From: Microbacterium sp. Clip185
Lineage (GTDB): Bacteria > Actinomycetota > Actinomycetes > Actinomycetales > Microbacteriaceae
Assembly (NCBI RefSeq): GCF_028743715.1
Contig: NZ_CP117996.1
Location: 3,162,001 to 3,226,000, forward strand
DNA length: 64,000 bases
Direction of reading: 5' to 3'
The stretch's first letter is position 1. Every line of letters starts with the position of its first letter. This document shows, in pieces, positions 31,636 to 41,899 of the stretch. A program made the translations under genes and the position numbers. The notes beneath the pieces were generated by a model. The model was given only the letters and a program-made list of their open reading frames with translations. It was not told the DNA's origin and made no database searches.

Positions 31636-33711
31636 GTGGCAAACGACAGTGCCGAGCCGGCGCCCGAGACTCCCATCGCGAAACGCCTGCTGATCGGGGA
31701 CCCTCTCGCGTCCACGGATGCGGACGATCATCTCCTGCGCAAGCGCATGGCGCTGCCGATCTTCGCGTCCGACGCGCTGAGCTCCGTGGCCTACGCGCCG
31801 CAGGAACTGCTCATGATCCTGATGATCGGCGGACTGTCGTTCCTGGCCTTCAGCCCCTGGATCGCGGCCGCCGTCGTCGTGCTGCTCATCGTGGTGGTGC
31901 TCTCGTACCGCCAGCTCATCAAGGCGTACCCGTCCGGGGGCGGCGACTACGAGGTCGCGCGCACGAACCTCGGTGAGATCCCCGGCGTCATCGTCGCCTC
32001 CGCCCTGCTGGTCGACTACATCCTGACGGTCGCCGTCTCAGTCGCGTCGGGCGTCGACAACATCATCTCCGCACTGCCGGGACTCAACCCCTGGCGCATC
32101 GAACTGGCGGTCGGATTCGTCATCCTGATCGTCATCGTCAACCTCCGCGGCGTGCGCGAGGCCTCGCGCGCCTTCGCACTGCCGACGTACATCTTCATCG
32201 GATCCGTCGGACTCATGATCGTCACCGGCATCATCCGCTGGATCCTCGGCGATCCGCCGGTCGCCTCGAGCAGCGCGTTCTCCGTGCAGGCCGAGAGCCT
32301 CACGCAGGCCGCCGTCATCCTGCTGATCCTCCGGGCATTCTCCAGCGGTTGTTCCGCCCTCACCGGCGTCGAGGCCGTCTCGAACGGCGTGCCCGCGTTC
32401 CGCCGCCCCAAGGTCAAGAACGCGCAGCGCACCCTCGTCGCGATGGGCGCCGTCGCCATCCTGCTCTTCTCCGGGCTGACGATCCTCGCGCTCGTGTCGG
32501 GCGTGCACTACGCGGAGAATCCCTGCCACCTCATCGGGTTCGACTGCACGCAGCCCCAGCCGAGCCTCATGGCGCAGGTCGCGGCCGCCACCTTCGGGAT
32601 GAACTCGATCCCGTTCTTCATCATCCAGGCGGCGACCGCGTGCGTGCTGCTGCTCGCAGCAAACACCGCCTTCAACGGGTTCCCGCTGCTCGGCGCCGTG
32701 CTCGCGCGAGACGGATATGCCCCGAAGGCCATGAACACTCGCGGCGACCGCCTCGTGTTCTCGAACGGCATGATCCTGCTCGGGCTCGCGGCGATCGTGG
32801 TGCTCATCGCCTCACAGGCGAACCTGACGACCCTCATCCAGCTCTACATCATCGGCGTGTTCGTGTCGTTCTCGCTCGGCCAGATCGGCATGGTGCGCCA
32901 CTGGCGGCGAGAGCTTCGCGCTCTCACCCAGCTGCCCGCCGAGGCTCGCCATCAGAAGTCCGGGCGCTTCGAGCGGCGCGAGATCATCTCGGGCCTCGTC
33001 ATCAACTCGCTCGGCGCGGGACTCACCGCGGCGGTGTTCATCATCGTCACGATCACCAAGTTCACGCACGGCGCCTGGTTGGTGTTCCTCGCGATCCCGG
33101 TGCTGTCGATCCTGATGATCGGCGTGCACCGCTACTACCGCGACGTCGAGCACGAGATCACCTACGACGACGAGACCCACTTCGGCGCAGCCGGAGACGT
33201 CGCGATCGTGCTGGTGGGACGCCTGCAGAAGCCCGTCGCCAAGGCCATCGACTACGCCCTCGCCGCGCGCCACGACAAGACCATCGCGCTGCACGTCGCC
33301 GTCACGAAGGAGTCGGCGGATGCGGTGCAGAAGGAGTGGGAGGAGCACCGCCCGCCCGTGCCGCTCGTGATCGTGGAGTCGCCCTACCGGACGTATGCCC
33401 AGCCGATCATCGCCTTCATCGAGAAGTACCGCGAGAAGCACGGATCCGCCGTCGTCACGGTCTACCTGCCGCAGTACATCGTCGGCCACTGGTGGGAGAG
33501 CTTCCTGCACAACCGTCGGGCACGCCGCATCGCGCAGCAGCTCATGCTCGTGCACGGCGTCACGATCACCCTCGTACCGTGGCTGCTGGACTCGTCCGAG
33601 GTCATCTACGGACGCCGCTCCCGTCCGCTGCCCGGGCAGGAGCGTGCGGGACGCCCCACCACACGCACCGTCAGCGTGGCGCGCCACGGCGAGGGCCAGA
33701 GCCGGAACTGA
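31636..33711 (+). CDS. APC-superfamily amino acid permease with cytoplasmic C-terminal domain
   Basis: The ~691-residue protein has about twelve membrane helices (residues ~40-500) of the APC type, with SDALSSVAYAPQELLMIL and RQLIKAYPSGGGDYEVARTN in the first helices. A ~170-residue soluble tail follows and resembles a universal-stress-like or KUP-type regulatory domain (DVAIVLVGRLQKPVAKAIDY). The substrate, amino acid or K+, is unknown. GTG at 31636 has TAGTGT 8 nt upstream; ATG at 31612 and GTG at 31624 are alternatives. It stands alone. Confidence 0.82.
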   Translation: MANDSAEPAPETPIAKRLLIGDPLASTDADDHLLRKRMALPIFASDALSSVAYAPQELLMILMIGGLSFLAFSPWIAAAVVVLLIVVVLSYRQLIKAYPSGGGDYEVARTNLGEIPGVIVASALLVDYILTVAVSVASGVDNIISALPGLNPWRIELAVGFVILIVIVNLRGVREASRAFALPTYIFIGSVGLMIVTGIIRWILGDPPVASSSAFSVQAESLTQAAVILLILRAFSSGCSALTGVEAVSNGVPAFRRPKVKNAQRTLVAMGAVAILLFSGLTILALVSGVHYAENPCHLIGFDCTQPQPSLMAQVAAATFGMNSIPFFIIQAATACVLLLAANTAFNGFPLLGAVLARDGYAPKAMNTRGDRLVFSNGMILLGLAAIVVLIASQANLTTLIQLYIIGVFVSFSLGQIGMVRHWRRELRALTQLPAEARHQKSGRFERREIISGLVINSLGAGLTAAVFIIVTITKFTHGAWLVFLAIPVLSILMIGVHRYYRDVEHEITYDDETHFGAAGDVAIVLVGRLQKPVAKAIDYALAARHDKTIALHVAVTKESADAVQKEWEEHRPPVPLVIVESPYRTYAQPIIAFIEKYREKHGSAVVTVYLPQYIVGHWWESFLHNRRARRIAQQLMLVHGVTITLVPWLLDSSEVIYGRRSRPLPGQERAGRPTTRTVSVARHGEGQSRN

Positions 33712-33739
33712 CCCGATTCGCAGGGCTCCGGTCGCGCGT

Positions 33740-33795
33740 CCGCATCCGCATCGCTCCGGTCGGAGATCCGCATCCGCATCGCTCCGGTCGGAGAT
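33740..33795. repeat. Two tandem copies of a 28-bp unit
   Basis: The unit CCGCATCCGCATCGCTCCGG plus TCGGAGAT is repeated exactly at 33740-33767 and 33768-33795. Each unit can fold (CTCCGG-TCGGAG). It sits between the permease stop and the sufS promoter and may serve as a terminator or be a slippage product. Confidence 0.75.
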
Positions 33796-33920
33796 CCGCC
33801 CGAATGTCGGCGGATCCACGCCGCATCCTCCGACATCGGCATGTTTCTCCGACGAGGGAGACGGATGCCGGGACCGCATCCCTCGGACGCCCCGGAGCCG
33901 AAGGCCCGCGGCACAACTAG

Positions 33921-35665
<1,745 letters not shown>

Positions 35666-35730
35666 CTCTCCGCCCGACGCGCGCGGTCCTGCCCGGGGCC
35701 GGGCGCGGAGGGGTGGCACCGTCCTCCCCG

Positions 35731-35818
35731 TGCCCGAGTTGCGACGCATGTGCGCAACAGCCACACCTTTGCGCAACAGCGACAGTCAATGACTGTGGCG
35801 GATGCGGAGAAGTGTCGC
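35731..35818. repeat. Dispersed hairpin element, copy D
   Basis: It aligns over 88 bp without gaps to copy A at 1024 and begins with the same TGCCCGAGTTGCG. The centre has the near-perfect palindrome ACAGTCA-A-TGACTGT. The right part reads GGCGGATGCGGAGAAGTGTCGC. It lies past the end of sufU. Confidence 0.88.
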
Positions 35819-35835
35819 AGAGACACGGACCCAGG

Positions 35836-35897
35836 TCGCCGAGTGCGGACCGACGACCCCGCCGAGTGCGGACCGACTCCGCTGAGCGCGGACGAGC
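35836..35897. repeat. Imperfect tandem GCCGAGTGCGGACCGAC units
   Basis: The 17-bp unit GCCGAGTGCGGACCGAC occurs at 35838 and 35861. A diverged copy, GCTGAGCGCGGACGAGC, follows at 35881. The array lies between dispersed element copies D and E. No coding function is seen. Confidence 0.6.
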
Positions 35898-35915
35898 CCC
35901 ACCGATGGCACCGGG

Positions 35916-36003
35916 GTTCCGAACCGCGACGCAGATGCGCAACCGCCACACCTTTCCGCATCCGCGACAGTCAAAAACAGTGGCGGATGCGGAAAGGTGG
36001 CGC
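35916..36003. repeat. Dispersed hairpin element, copy E (strongest stem)
   Basis: This copy has a perfect 17-bp inverted repeat: CACCTTTCCGCATCCGC at 35949-35965 and its complement at 35983-35999. Further pairing inside the 17-nt loop (AC and GT pairs around mismatches) lengthens the stem. The flanks (CGAACCGCGACGCAGATGCGC) align with the other four copies. It is 98 bp after copy D starts to end and precedes the convergent helicase gene. A short tandem GACTGACCCGACGA duplication follows at about 36015-36045. Confidence 0.88.
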
Positions 36004-36110
36004 GGTTACGGAAAGACTGACCCGACGAGACTGACCCGACGAGCGAGTCGGCGCGAGCCCTCGGGTGTCACCGCAGCCCGCACCGCCGAATCCTCGACGC
36101 GGCTCGTGGC

Positions 36111-37823
36111 TCAGGCGGCGGAGCCTCCGGAGCGACCGCGGCCGCCGCGGCGACGGCGACGGGACTCGTCACCAGAACCCGAGCCGGCACCCGCAGCGGA
36201 GCGCTCCGAGCCCGAACGACCGGATGCGGCGTCGCCGTCGCGCGCGAGCGACTCCACCCACGCGCGCTGCTGCTCGCTCACCGAGTCGCCGATCGTGCGG
36301 CCGCCGCGCGGCGCCACGTTCTCGGCCGTGTGGCCCTGGGGACGTCCGGCGCGGCGGTTCGGCGTGCGCTCGGCCGCGGCGCTGTGACGCGCCTCGACGG
36401 GCGCGGCACCGCGGACGGGAGCATCGGAGCGGCCGGTCGAACGTGCAGGAGAGGCAGCGGGGCGACCGACCCCACCGGAACGACCCGCACCGCCGGAACG
36501 GCCGGCACCACCCGAACGGGACGGAGCCGCCGCGGAACGCCCGGCGCCGCCGGAGCGAGCAGCAGAACCGCCCGAACGAGCGGCCGAGCCGCCCGAGCGC
36601 GAACCGCCGGAGCGTCCGCCCTGCGCGGGAGCGGTGACGGGCGACGGCTTCACGAGCGGCGCCGGCGTACCGACCAGCTCGGAGACGGCGGCGTGCGCCG
36701 CATCCACACGCTCGAGGGGCGCGGAGATCGAGGCCTTGCGCAGCAGGTCGGCGAGGTCGCGGCGCTGCGAGTCGAGCACGACGGTGACGACCGTGCCCTC
36801 GGCGCCGGCGCGCGCGGTCCGGCCGGAGCGGTGCAGGTACGCCTTGTGCTCGGCCGGCGGGTCGACGTGCACGACGAGCTCGACGTTGTCGACGTGCACA
36901 CCGCGCGCTGCGACGTCGGTGGCGACGAGCACGCGGACCCCGCCCGCATCCGGATCTGCGCCGAAGGCCGCGAGGTTGCGCTCGCGAGCGTTCTGCGAGA
37001 GGTTGCCGTGCAGATCGACCGAGGGGATGCCGGCCGAGGTCAGCTTCTTCGCGAGCTTCTTCGCCTGGTGCTTGGTGCGCGTGAAGAGGATGCGGCGACC
37101 GTGACCGGACGCGAGGCGCTGCACGAGATCGTTCTTGTCGTCGTCGGAGACGTGGAAGACCCGGTGGGTCATGGCGGCGGCGGGAACGCTGGACTCGTCG
37201 ACCTCGTGGCGCACCTCGTTCTGGAGGAACTTGCGCACGAGCGTGTCGACGCCGCGGTCGAGCGTCGCGCTGAAGAGCAGTCGCTGTCCGCCGGTCGGCG
37301 TCGCACCGAGGATGCGGGTGACACCCGGCAGGAAGCCGAGGTCGGCCATGTGGTCGGCCTCGTCGAGCACGGCGACCTGCACGCGGTCGAGGCGGATGAC
37401 GCCCTGCTTCATGAGGTCTTCGAGGCGGCCCGGGCACGCCACGACGATGTCGACGCCGACGCGCAGCGCCTGCTCCTGCGGCTTCTGGCTGACGCCGCCG
37501 AAGATCGTGGTGACGTTCAGGCCCACGGCCGCGGCGAGGGGCGCGAGGGTCGCAGCGATCTGCGTCGCGAGCTCGCGCGTCGGGGCGAGAACCAGGCCGG
37601 TCGGACGACCGGGGGTGCGCGAGACGCCCGTGAGACGCGCCACCATGGGCAGCGAGAACGCGATGGTCTTGCCGCTGCCGGTGCGGCCGCGGCCGAGCAC
37701 GTCGCGGCCGGCGAGCGCGTCGGGCAGGGTGTCCTGCTGGATGGGGAAGGGCTCCGTCTTGCCGGAGGAGGCGAGGACGGCGGCCAGCGGCGCGGGCACG
37801 CCGAGGTCAAGGAAAGAAGGCAT
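36111..37823 (-). CDS. DEAD-box ATP-dependent RNA helicase with Gly/Arg/Ser-rich tail
   Basis: The 570-residue protein has all helicase motifs: Q-motif (FPIQQDTLPDAL), GRGRTGSGKT, PTRELA, DEADHM, SAT, VATDVAARG, and HRSGRTARAG. Residues ~400-570 are a low-complexity tail rich in SGG and RSGG repeats plus Arg runs, typical of RNA-binding tails in actinobacterial RhlE/CsdA-like helicases. ATG at 37823 starts the family-typical MPSFLDLGVP; the frame runs ~97 codons further upstream without homology. A possible TAGGGT -10 at about 37977 would give a ~150-nt leader, a pattern seen in cold-induced helicase mRNAs. Confidence 0.92.
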   Translation of the reverse strand: MPSFLDLGVPAPLAAVLASSGKTEPFPIQQDTLPDALAGRDVLGRGRTGSGKTIAFSLPMVARLTGVSRTPGRPTGLVLAPTRELATQIAATLAPLAAAVGLNVTTIFGGVSQKPQEQALRVGVDIVVACPGRLEDLMKQGVIRLDRVQVAVLDEADHMADLGFLPGVTRILGATPTGGQRLLFSATLDRGVDTLVRKFLQNEVRHEVDESSVPAAAMTHRVFHVSDDDKNDLVQRLASGHGRRILFTRTKHQAKKLAKKLTSAGIPSVDLHGNLSQNARERNLAAFGADPDAGGVRVLVATDVAARGVHVDNVELVVHVDPPAEHKAYLHRSGRTARAGAEGTVVTVVLDSQRRDLADLLRKASISAPLERVDAAHAAVSELVGTPAPLVKPSPVTAPAQGGRSGGSRSGGSAARSGGSAARSGGAGRSAAAPSRSGGAGRSGGAGRSGGVGRPAASPARSTGRSDAPVRGAAPVEARHSAAAERTPNRRAGRPQGHTAENVAPRGGRTIGDSVSEQQRAWVESLARDGDAASGRSGSERSAAGAGSGSGDESRRRRRGGRGRSGGSAA

Positions 37824-38165
37824 GAAGAAGTGCTTTCGGATGAGGCGATCGATCGTGATCGCAAGACGGGGCGACGGCGCGGATTCGCGCATCGGTTCGC
37901 CGCTCGAGAAGAGGGCCCAGCGCCCGGAGGCGGGGCACGCGTATCGACGACGCAGCCGCCCGAAGGCGACACACAACCCTAACACCGGTGGATGCGGGTG
38001 CATTCCGGATGCGTTCAGCCGGGGTTGCGGAGAGCTCGCAGCCAGCGCCTGCACGGGCCCCGGCGACCGGGTGCGGACCCGCATCCGGCCCGATCCGCAC
38101 TCACCCCGAAACACCGGACCGGGCCGCCGGCCGAAGCCGCGCGACCCGGTCCGTCGCCCTGAGGC
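37824..38165 (-). other. Upstream region of the DEAD-box helicase gene
   Basis: These 342 bp hold no convincing gene. On the minus strand GTTAGGGTTGTGTG (about 37970-37983) contains a plausible -10 (TAGGGT) some 150 nt before the helicase start. The transcript would then have a long untranslated leader. The remainder up to the convergent-type end of the AHSA1 gene shows only GC-rich sequence. Confidence 0.35.
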
Positions 38166-39146
38166 TCAGCCGCCGAGCACCTCGCGCTCGAGGCGCGCGT
38201 AGCTGGCCTCCATGCCCTCGGTCATCCCGGTCGCGAGCACCGCGTCGCGCGTGGCCGCATCCGGATACTCGATGAGCAGCGTGAGCAGCGTCGCGCCGTC
38301 CTCCTCGTAGAGCGACAGGTCGTTCGTGGTCGAGGGGAAGTCGGTTCCCGTCATGTGCTCGGTCGTCACCCAGCGCCGCTCGGGCACGACGAGCTGCGTC
38401 TGTCCGTCGAAGCCGAACGGCTCGCCGACCACGCCCGCGCCCGGGGCCCACGCGTAGAGATAGTCGCCACCGGCGACGAGGTCGATCTCGCAGGTCGTCA
38501 TGGTCCAGCCGTCGGGGCCGAGCAGCCAGCGGCGCACGAGGTCGGGGTCGGTGTGCGCACGCCAGACCACATCGCGCGTCCCGTTGATCAGCCGGGTGAT
38601 GCGCACGTGCTGATCGCTGAGAATCTCGGTGCGCGTGCCCTTGCCCTCGGCGTAGGCGCGCAGGTCCTGCAGCACCGCGTCGAGCTGGTTGAACGCGAGC
38701 TTCGATCCCTCGACCGCGCCCATCGCGATGACCTGCTCGAGGGCCTCGAGCGAGTCGAAGTGCGAGACGTTCGTCAGCCGTGAGCCGGTCTCGGTCGGCG
38801 CGAAGGTGAAGGTCATGTGCTGCACCGGCATGCCCTCGACGGGCACGCCGTCCGCATCCGTGAACATGTCGCGCACCTCGAACATCGTGGGCTCCTCGAT
38901 GGCGACGAACTCCCACGCCCCGCTGTAGCGCTCCCCCTGCGGGCTGGTCATCGCGTAGCGTGCGGTGCCGCCGACGGCGAACTCGAACGCCGTGAAGGAT
39001 GCGGGATATCCGGGCGGACCCCAGAAGCGCTCCAGTTGACGCGGGTCGGTCAGGGCGCGCCAGAGGCGCTCGACGGGGGCGTCGACCTCGGCGACGAGCG
39101 TCATGGTGAGCGCTTCGGGGTCATGTGTGACGGCGGTGACGGGCAT
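38166..39146 (-). CDS. Double AHSA1/SRPBCC-domain protein
   Basis: The 326-residue protein has two START-like AHSA1 domains in tandem. Domain 1 (about 10-165) has VDAPVERLWRALTDPRQLERFWGPPG; domain 2 (about 175-325) has INGTRDVVWRAHTDPDLVRRWLLGPDG. These domains bind hydrophobic ligands in a cleft; the ligand is unknown. The gene is 48 bp downstream of an ArsR-type regulator on the same strand, the standard ArsR-AHSA1 operon. Most family members have a single domain, so the tandem form is less common. Confidence 0.87.
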   Translation of the reverse strand: MPVTAVTHDPEALTMTLVAEVDAPVERLWRALTDPRQLERFWGPPGYPASFTAFEFAVGGTARYAMTSPQGERYSGAWEFVAIEEPTMFEVRDMFTDADGVPVEGMPVQHMTFTFAPTETGSRLTNVSHFDSLEALEQVIAMGAVEGSKLAFNQLDAVLQDLRAYAEGKGTRTEILSDQHVRITRLINGTRDVVWRAHTDPDLVRRWLLGPDGWTMTTCEIDLVAGGDYLYAWAPGAGVVGEPFGFDGQTQLVVPERRWVTTEHMTGTDFPSTTNDLSLYEEDGATLLTLLIEYPDAATRDAVLATGMTEGMEASYARLEREVLGG

Positions 39147-39194
39147 GGGGATCTCCTGGTGGGTTCGGCGGATGCGGCAGGCGCCGCATCCGAG

Positions 39195-39533
39195 TCAGGG
39201 CTCTTCGGCGAGCAGGTCTTCGAGGCGGGAGATGCGCGATCGCCACAACTGCTCGTACTCGGCGAGCAGCGAGCGCGCGCGGGCGATCGTTGCGGGATCG
39301 GCGCTCACGAGCCGCTCCCTTCCTTCGGCGCGTTTGGTGACCAGGCGCGCGGTCTCGAGCACGGCGACGTGCTTCTGAACGGCCGCGAACGACACCTCGT
39401 ACACGGCCGCGAGGGCGGAGACCGACTGCTCGGCCTCGATCGTGCGCCGCAGGATGTCGCGGCGCGTGCGATCGGCGAGGGCCCGGAAGATCCGGTCCAC
39501 CTCGGCGTCGCTGAGTTCCATTTGTACAACCAT
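39195..39533 (-). CDS. ArsR-family winged-helix repressor of the AHSA1 operon
   Basis: The 112-residue protein has the ArsR/SdpR-like helix-turn-helix: IFRALADRTRRDILRRTIEA, SVSALAAVYEVSFAAVQKHV, LETARLVTKRAEGRERLV. It has no metal-sensing Cys/His cluster, as is usual for the group paired with AHSA1 proteins. The ATG at 39533 lies inside a 20-bp perfect palindrome that is the expected operator; ATG at 39521 is the alternative. Binding there would block its own expression and that of the AHSA1 gene. Confidence 0.87.
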   Translation of the reverse strand: MVVQMELSDAEVDRIFRALADRTRRDILRRTIEAEQSVSALAAVYEVSFAAVQKHVAVLETARLVTKRAEGRERLVSADPATIARARSLLAEYEQLWRSRISRLEDLLAEEP

Positions 39534-39543
39534 TTGGTTGTAC
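39524..39543. promoter_or_regulatory. ArsR operator GTACAACCA-TT-TGGTTGTAC
   Basis: This 20-bp element has perfect 9-bp arms around TT. It covers the start of the ArsR gene. The ACAACCA...TGGTTGT wording matches operators known for ArsR/SdpR-type regulators of AHSA1 genes. A TAACGT hexamer just upstream on the minus strand could be the -10. Confidence 0.8.
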
Positions 39544-39544
39544 G

Positions 39545-39730
39545 TTAACGCGGGGATGCGGGCGACACAAGAGGTGCGTTGTCGAGCGGGAGGCGATGCG
39601 CGGGGCGGCGGTCGGCGAAGCCGTCGAGCACTACTGCGGCAACCCGGCCGACCTCGGAGGCGAATCGGTCATCGGTGCGAGGAACCGCAGCATGGCGCGG
39701 TCGCGGCGACATCACCATGCGACTCCCCAC
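39545..39730 (-). pseudogene. Possible 3' remnant of a short-chain dehydrogenase gene
   Basis: The short minus-strand frame ends in SEVGRVAAVVLDGFADRR then PAHRLPLDNAPLV. This resembles the C-terminus of classical SDR proteins (AAxAVLDALxxxxPPxRLPLGxDA). No catalytic or cofactor part is present. The remnant sits in the 300-bp gap between the ArsR operator and the BioQ-type sites of bioY. Resemblance is by eye only. Confidence 0.35.
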
Positions 39731-39797
39731 GACTGCACACGGCGACGATTGTAGGACGACGCCATGCCACCGGCACGGGACCCGCTGCTACTGTTCC

Positions 39798-39824
39798 TGA
39801 ACAGCGTTCAATGAACACCGTTCA
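39798..39824 (+). promoter_or_regulatory. Two tandem BioQ-type operators upstream of bioY
   Basis: TGAAC-AGC-GTTCA (39798-39810) and TGAAC-ACC-GTTCA (39812-39824) are two perfect 13-bp TGAAC-N3-GTTCA sites one base apart, 10 bp before the bioY ATG. This matches the motif reported for the TetR-family biotin regulator BioQ of corynebacteria and mycobacteria. A TACTGT hexamer at 39788-39793 could be the -10. The bioQ gene is not in the window. Confidence 0.85.
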
Positions 39825-39833
39825 GGAGAGTTG

Positions 39834-40436
39834 ATGACTGCAATTCCCACGTCCCGACGCCGCGTCTACCTCGCCGATGTTCGACCACACTCCAAGCTGG
39901 TCGACGCAGCCCTCGTACTCTTGGGCACTGCGTTGATCGCGCTCGCCGCACTGGTCACGATCCCACTCCCCTTCACCCCCGTCCCGATCACGATGTCCAC
40001 CTTCGCCGTCATGGCCGTCGGCGCGGCCCTTGGATCCGGCCGCGGCGCGCTCAGCGCTTCGCTTTACCTGGTCGCCGGCGCCGCCGGCGCACCGGTCTTC
40101 GCCTCCGGGCACTCGGGGGTCTCCCTGCCGACGTTCGGCTACATCATCGGATTCGTCGTCGCCGCTGCCGTCGTCGGGCAGCTCGCACGACGGAGGGCCG
40201 ACCGCCACGTCCTCACCACGGTGTTGCTCGGCGCGCTCGGTACCCTCGTGATCTACGTATTCGGTGTGCCGTGGCTCGCGATCAGCGTGGGTGTCGACAT
40301 CGGGCAGGCCATCCTCCTCGGTGTCGTCCCGTTCTTGGTCGGTGACGCGCTGAAGATCGTCGTGCTCGCTGCTCTCCTCCCGACCGCGTGGCGGACGGTC
40401 GGGGCGCCCTTCGCGGATGCCGGAGGCAACCGGTGA
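39834..40436 (+). CDS. bioY: Biotin uptake protein BioY
   Basis: The 200-residue membrane protein is the S-component that binds biotin for ECF-type uptake. Six hydrophobic helices are visible, with the family segments [34 protein letters not shown], and [10 protein letters not shown]. The ATG follows AGGAGAG. Two BioQ-type sites precede it. EcfT and EcfA genes are not adjacent. The stop overlaps bioB by 4 bp (GTGA), so uptake and synthesis are co-expressed when biotin is low. Confidence 0.92.
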   Translation: MTAIPTSRRRVYLADVRPHSKLVDAALVLLGTALIALAALVTIPLPFTPVPITMSTFAVMAVGAALGSGRGALSASLYLVAGAAGAPVFASGHSGVSLPTFGYIIGFVVAAAVVGQLARRRADRHVLTTVLLGALGTLVIYVFGVPWLAISVGVDIGQAILLGVVPFLVGDALKIVVLAALLPTAWRTVGAPFADAGGNR

Positions 40437-41494
40437 CAGAGATCCGCGTGCTCGTCGACGCGGTCCTCAACGGGCGCACCGTCAGTCCCGAAGAAGCGCT
40501 GCAGGTCCTCGCAACACCTGACGATGAGGTACTTGAGCTCGTCGCTGCGGTGTCGCAGATCCGGCGCCGCTTCTTCGGGAACCGGGTGAAGCTGAACTAC
40601 CTGGTCAACCTCAAGTCCGGCATGTGCCCCGAGAACTGCCACTACTGCTCGCAGGCCCTCGGGTCCACCGCGCCCATCCTGAAGTACTCCTGGCTCGACC
40701 GAGACGAAGCAGTGGCTCAAGCCCTCACCGGTGTCGACGGCGGAGCGGCACGCGTATGTCTGGTCGCCAGCGGTCGCGGCCCCTCGAACCGGGACGTCGA
40801 CCGCGTGATCGACATCGCCTCCGACGTCAAAGAACGCGCACCGGGCATCGAGGTGTGCGCCTGCCTCGGGCTCCTGCGCGAGGGGCAAGCTGAACGGCTG
40901 GCGGGAGCCGGCATCGACGCGTACAACCACAACATCAACACCGCCGAGTCGTTCCATGACCAGATCGTGCAAACCCACACCTACGATGACCGCGTCGGCA
41001 CGGTGCAGAACGCAAGGGCTGCCGGCCTGTCGCCGTGCAGCGGCCTCATCGTCGGCCTCGGCGAATCTGACGAACAGGTCATCGAAGCACTCACGGCACT
41101 TCGCGCCCTCGGCTCAGACTCGGTCCCCATCAACTTCCTCGTTCCTTTCGACGGGACGCCCATGGCAGACAAGTGGGACTTGACACCCCTCCGGTGCCTC
41201 CGAATCGTCGCCGTCGCAAGACTGCTGTGTCCGACGGCTGAGATTCGCCTCGCCGGCGGTCGAGAGACCCACCTCGGATCGCTCCAAGGCCTTGCTCTGC
41301 ACCTGGCGAACTCGATCTTTCTCGGCGACTACCTCACAGCCGAAGGTCAAGCGGCAGCAGCTGACCACGCATTGATCACCGACAACGGCTTCATCGCCGA
41401 AGGGACCAACGACCAGCCCTCGAACGCGAGAGCGCTCCTCCCGCCCGTCGCCCGCAAGCGCGGCGCAGGCACAGACATGAGCGCGAACGCGTAA
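40433..41494 (+). CDS. bioB: Biotin synthase
   Basis: The 353-residue radical SAM enzyme inserts sulfur into dethiobiotin. The SAM cluster Cys are in [12 protein letters not shown]. Counterparts of the [2Fe-2S] ligands are Cys in RVCLVASG, Cys in VCACLG, Cys in [12 protein letters not shown], and Arg in [15 protein letters not shown] is the substrate segment. The GTG start overlaps the bioY stop. bioA, bioD and bioF are absent nearby, so the cell may convert imported dethiobiotin or have them elsewhere. Codon use here is less GC-biased than in neighbours. Confidence 0.92.
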   Translation: MTEIRVLVDAVLNGRTVSPEEALQVLATPDDEVLELVAAVSQIRRRFFGNRVKLNYLVNLKSGMCPENCHYCSQALGSTAPILKYSWLDRDEAVAQALTGVDGGAARVCLVASGRGPSNRDVDRVIDIASDVKERAPGIEVCACLGLLREGQAERLAGAGIDAYNHNINTAESFHDQIVQTHTYDDRVGTVQNARAAGLSPCSGLIVGLGESDEQVIEALTALRALGSDSVPINFLVPFDGTPMADKWDLTPLRCLRIVAVARLLCPTAEIRLAGGRETHLGSLQGLALHLANSIFLGDYLTAEGQAAAADHALITDNGFIAEGTNDQPSNARALLPPVARKRGAGTDMSANA

Positions 41495-41899
41495 CGCACG
41501 CAGTGACGGCCTCCGCGGCTTGAACCGGCGGCGTCACGCGTGTGGGGTCGCTGCTGACGTATCGGTCGTGGAGATGCGGCGGCTGGTGGCTACACCGTGC
41601 CGAGGCCCAGTCTGCCGCATCCCACGACCTGCAGGTCGAGCTCGGGCAGGTCGTTGCGCACCTTGCTGCCCGTGATCCTCGAGCAGTACTCACCGCGCTG
41701 CCCGGTGGGCTCTGCTGAGCTGAGGTGCGCCGAACTCCTGCAGAACCCGCCGACGTGCCGCTCCTGACGCCCGTCACGCCGATTTTGCAGGAGTTTGGGC
41801 ACGCGGCAGGACGCGGCGGCGGCGGGATGCGGCCGGATGCGGCGGACGCAGAATGGCCCGGCGGGGCCCAGAAGACAGGGCGGGACGCAGCGGCGGCGT
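41495..41899. other. Gap after bioB with a palindromic element and possible gene remnants
   Basis: These 405 bp show no convincing complete gene. On the minus strand a short frame (about 41590-41700) ends in KVRNDLPELDLQVVGCGRLG, which reads like a real protein fragment but could not be identified. The 63-bp palindromic element lies at 41733-41795. The sequence after it is GC-rich and Arg-coding in all frames. Confidence 0.4.
41733..41795. repeat. 63-bp palindromic element, copy 1
   Basis: AACTCCTGCAGAA at 41733-41745 and TTTTGCAGGAGTT at 41783-41795 form 13-bp arms with one G-T wobble. The loop is 37 nt. A second element of identical length and arms lies at 50790-50852, while the loops differ. 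Confidence 0.8.

Noticed and set aside
36330..37982. A 550-codon frame antisense to the DEAD-box helicase
   Set aside because: It mirrors the helicase coding strand and has no protein-like motifs. All helicase motifs are on the minus strand.
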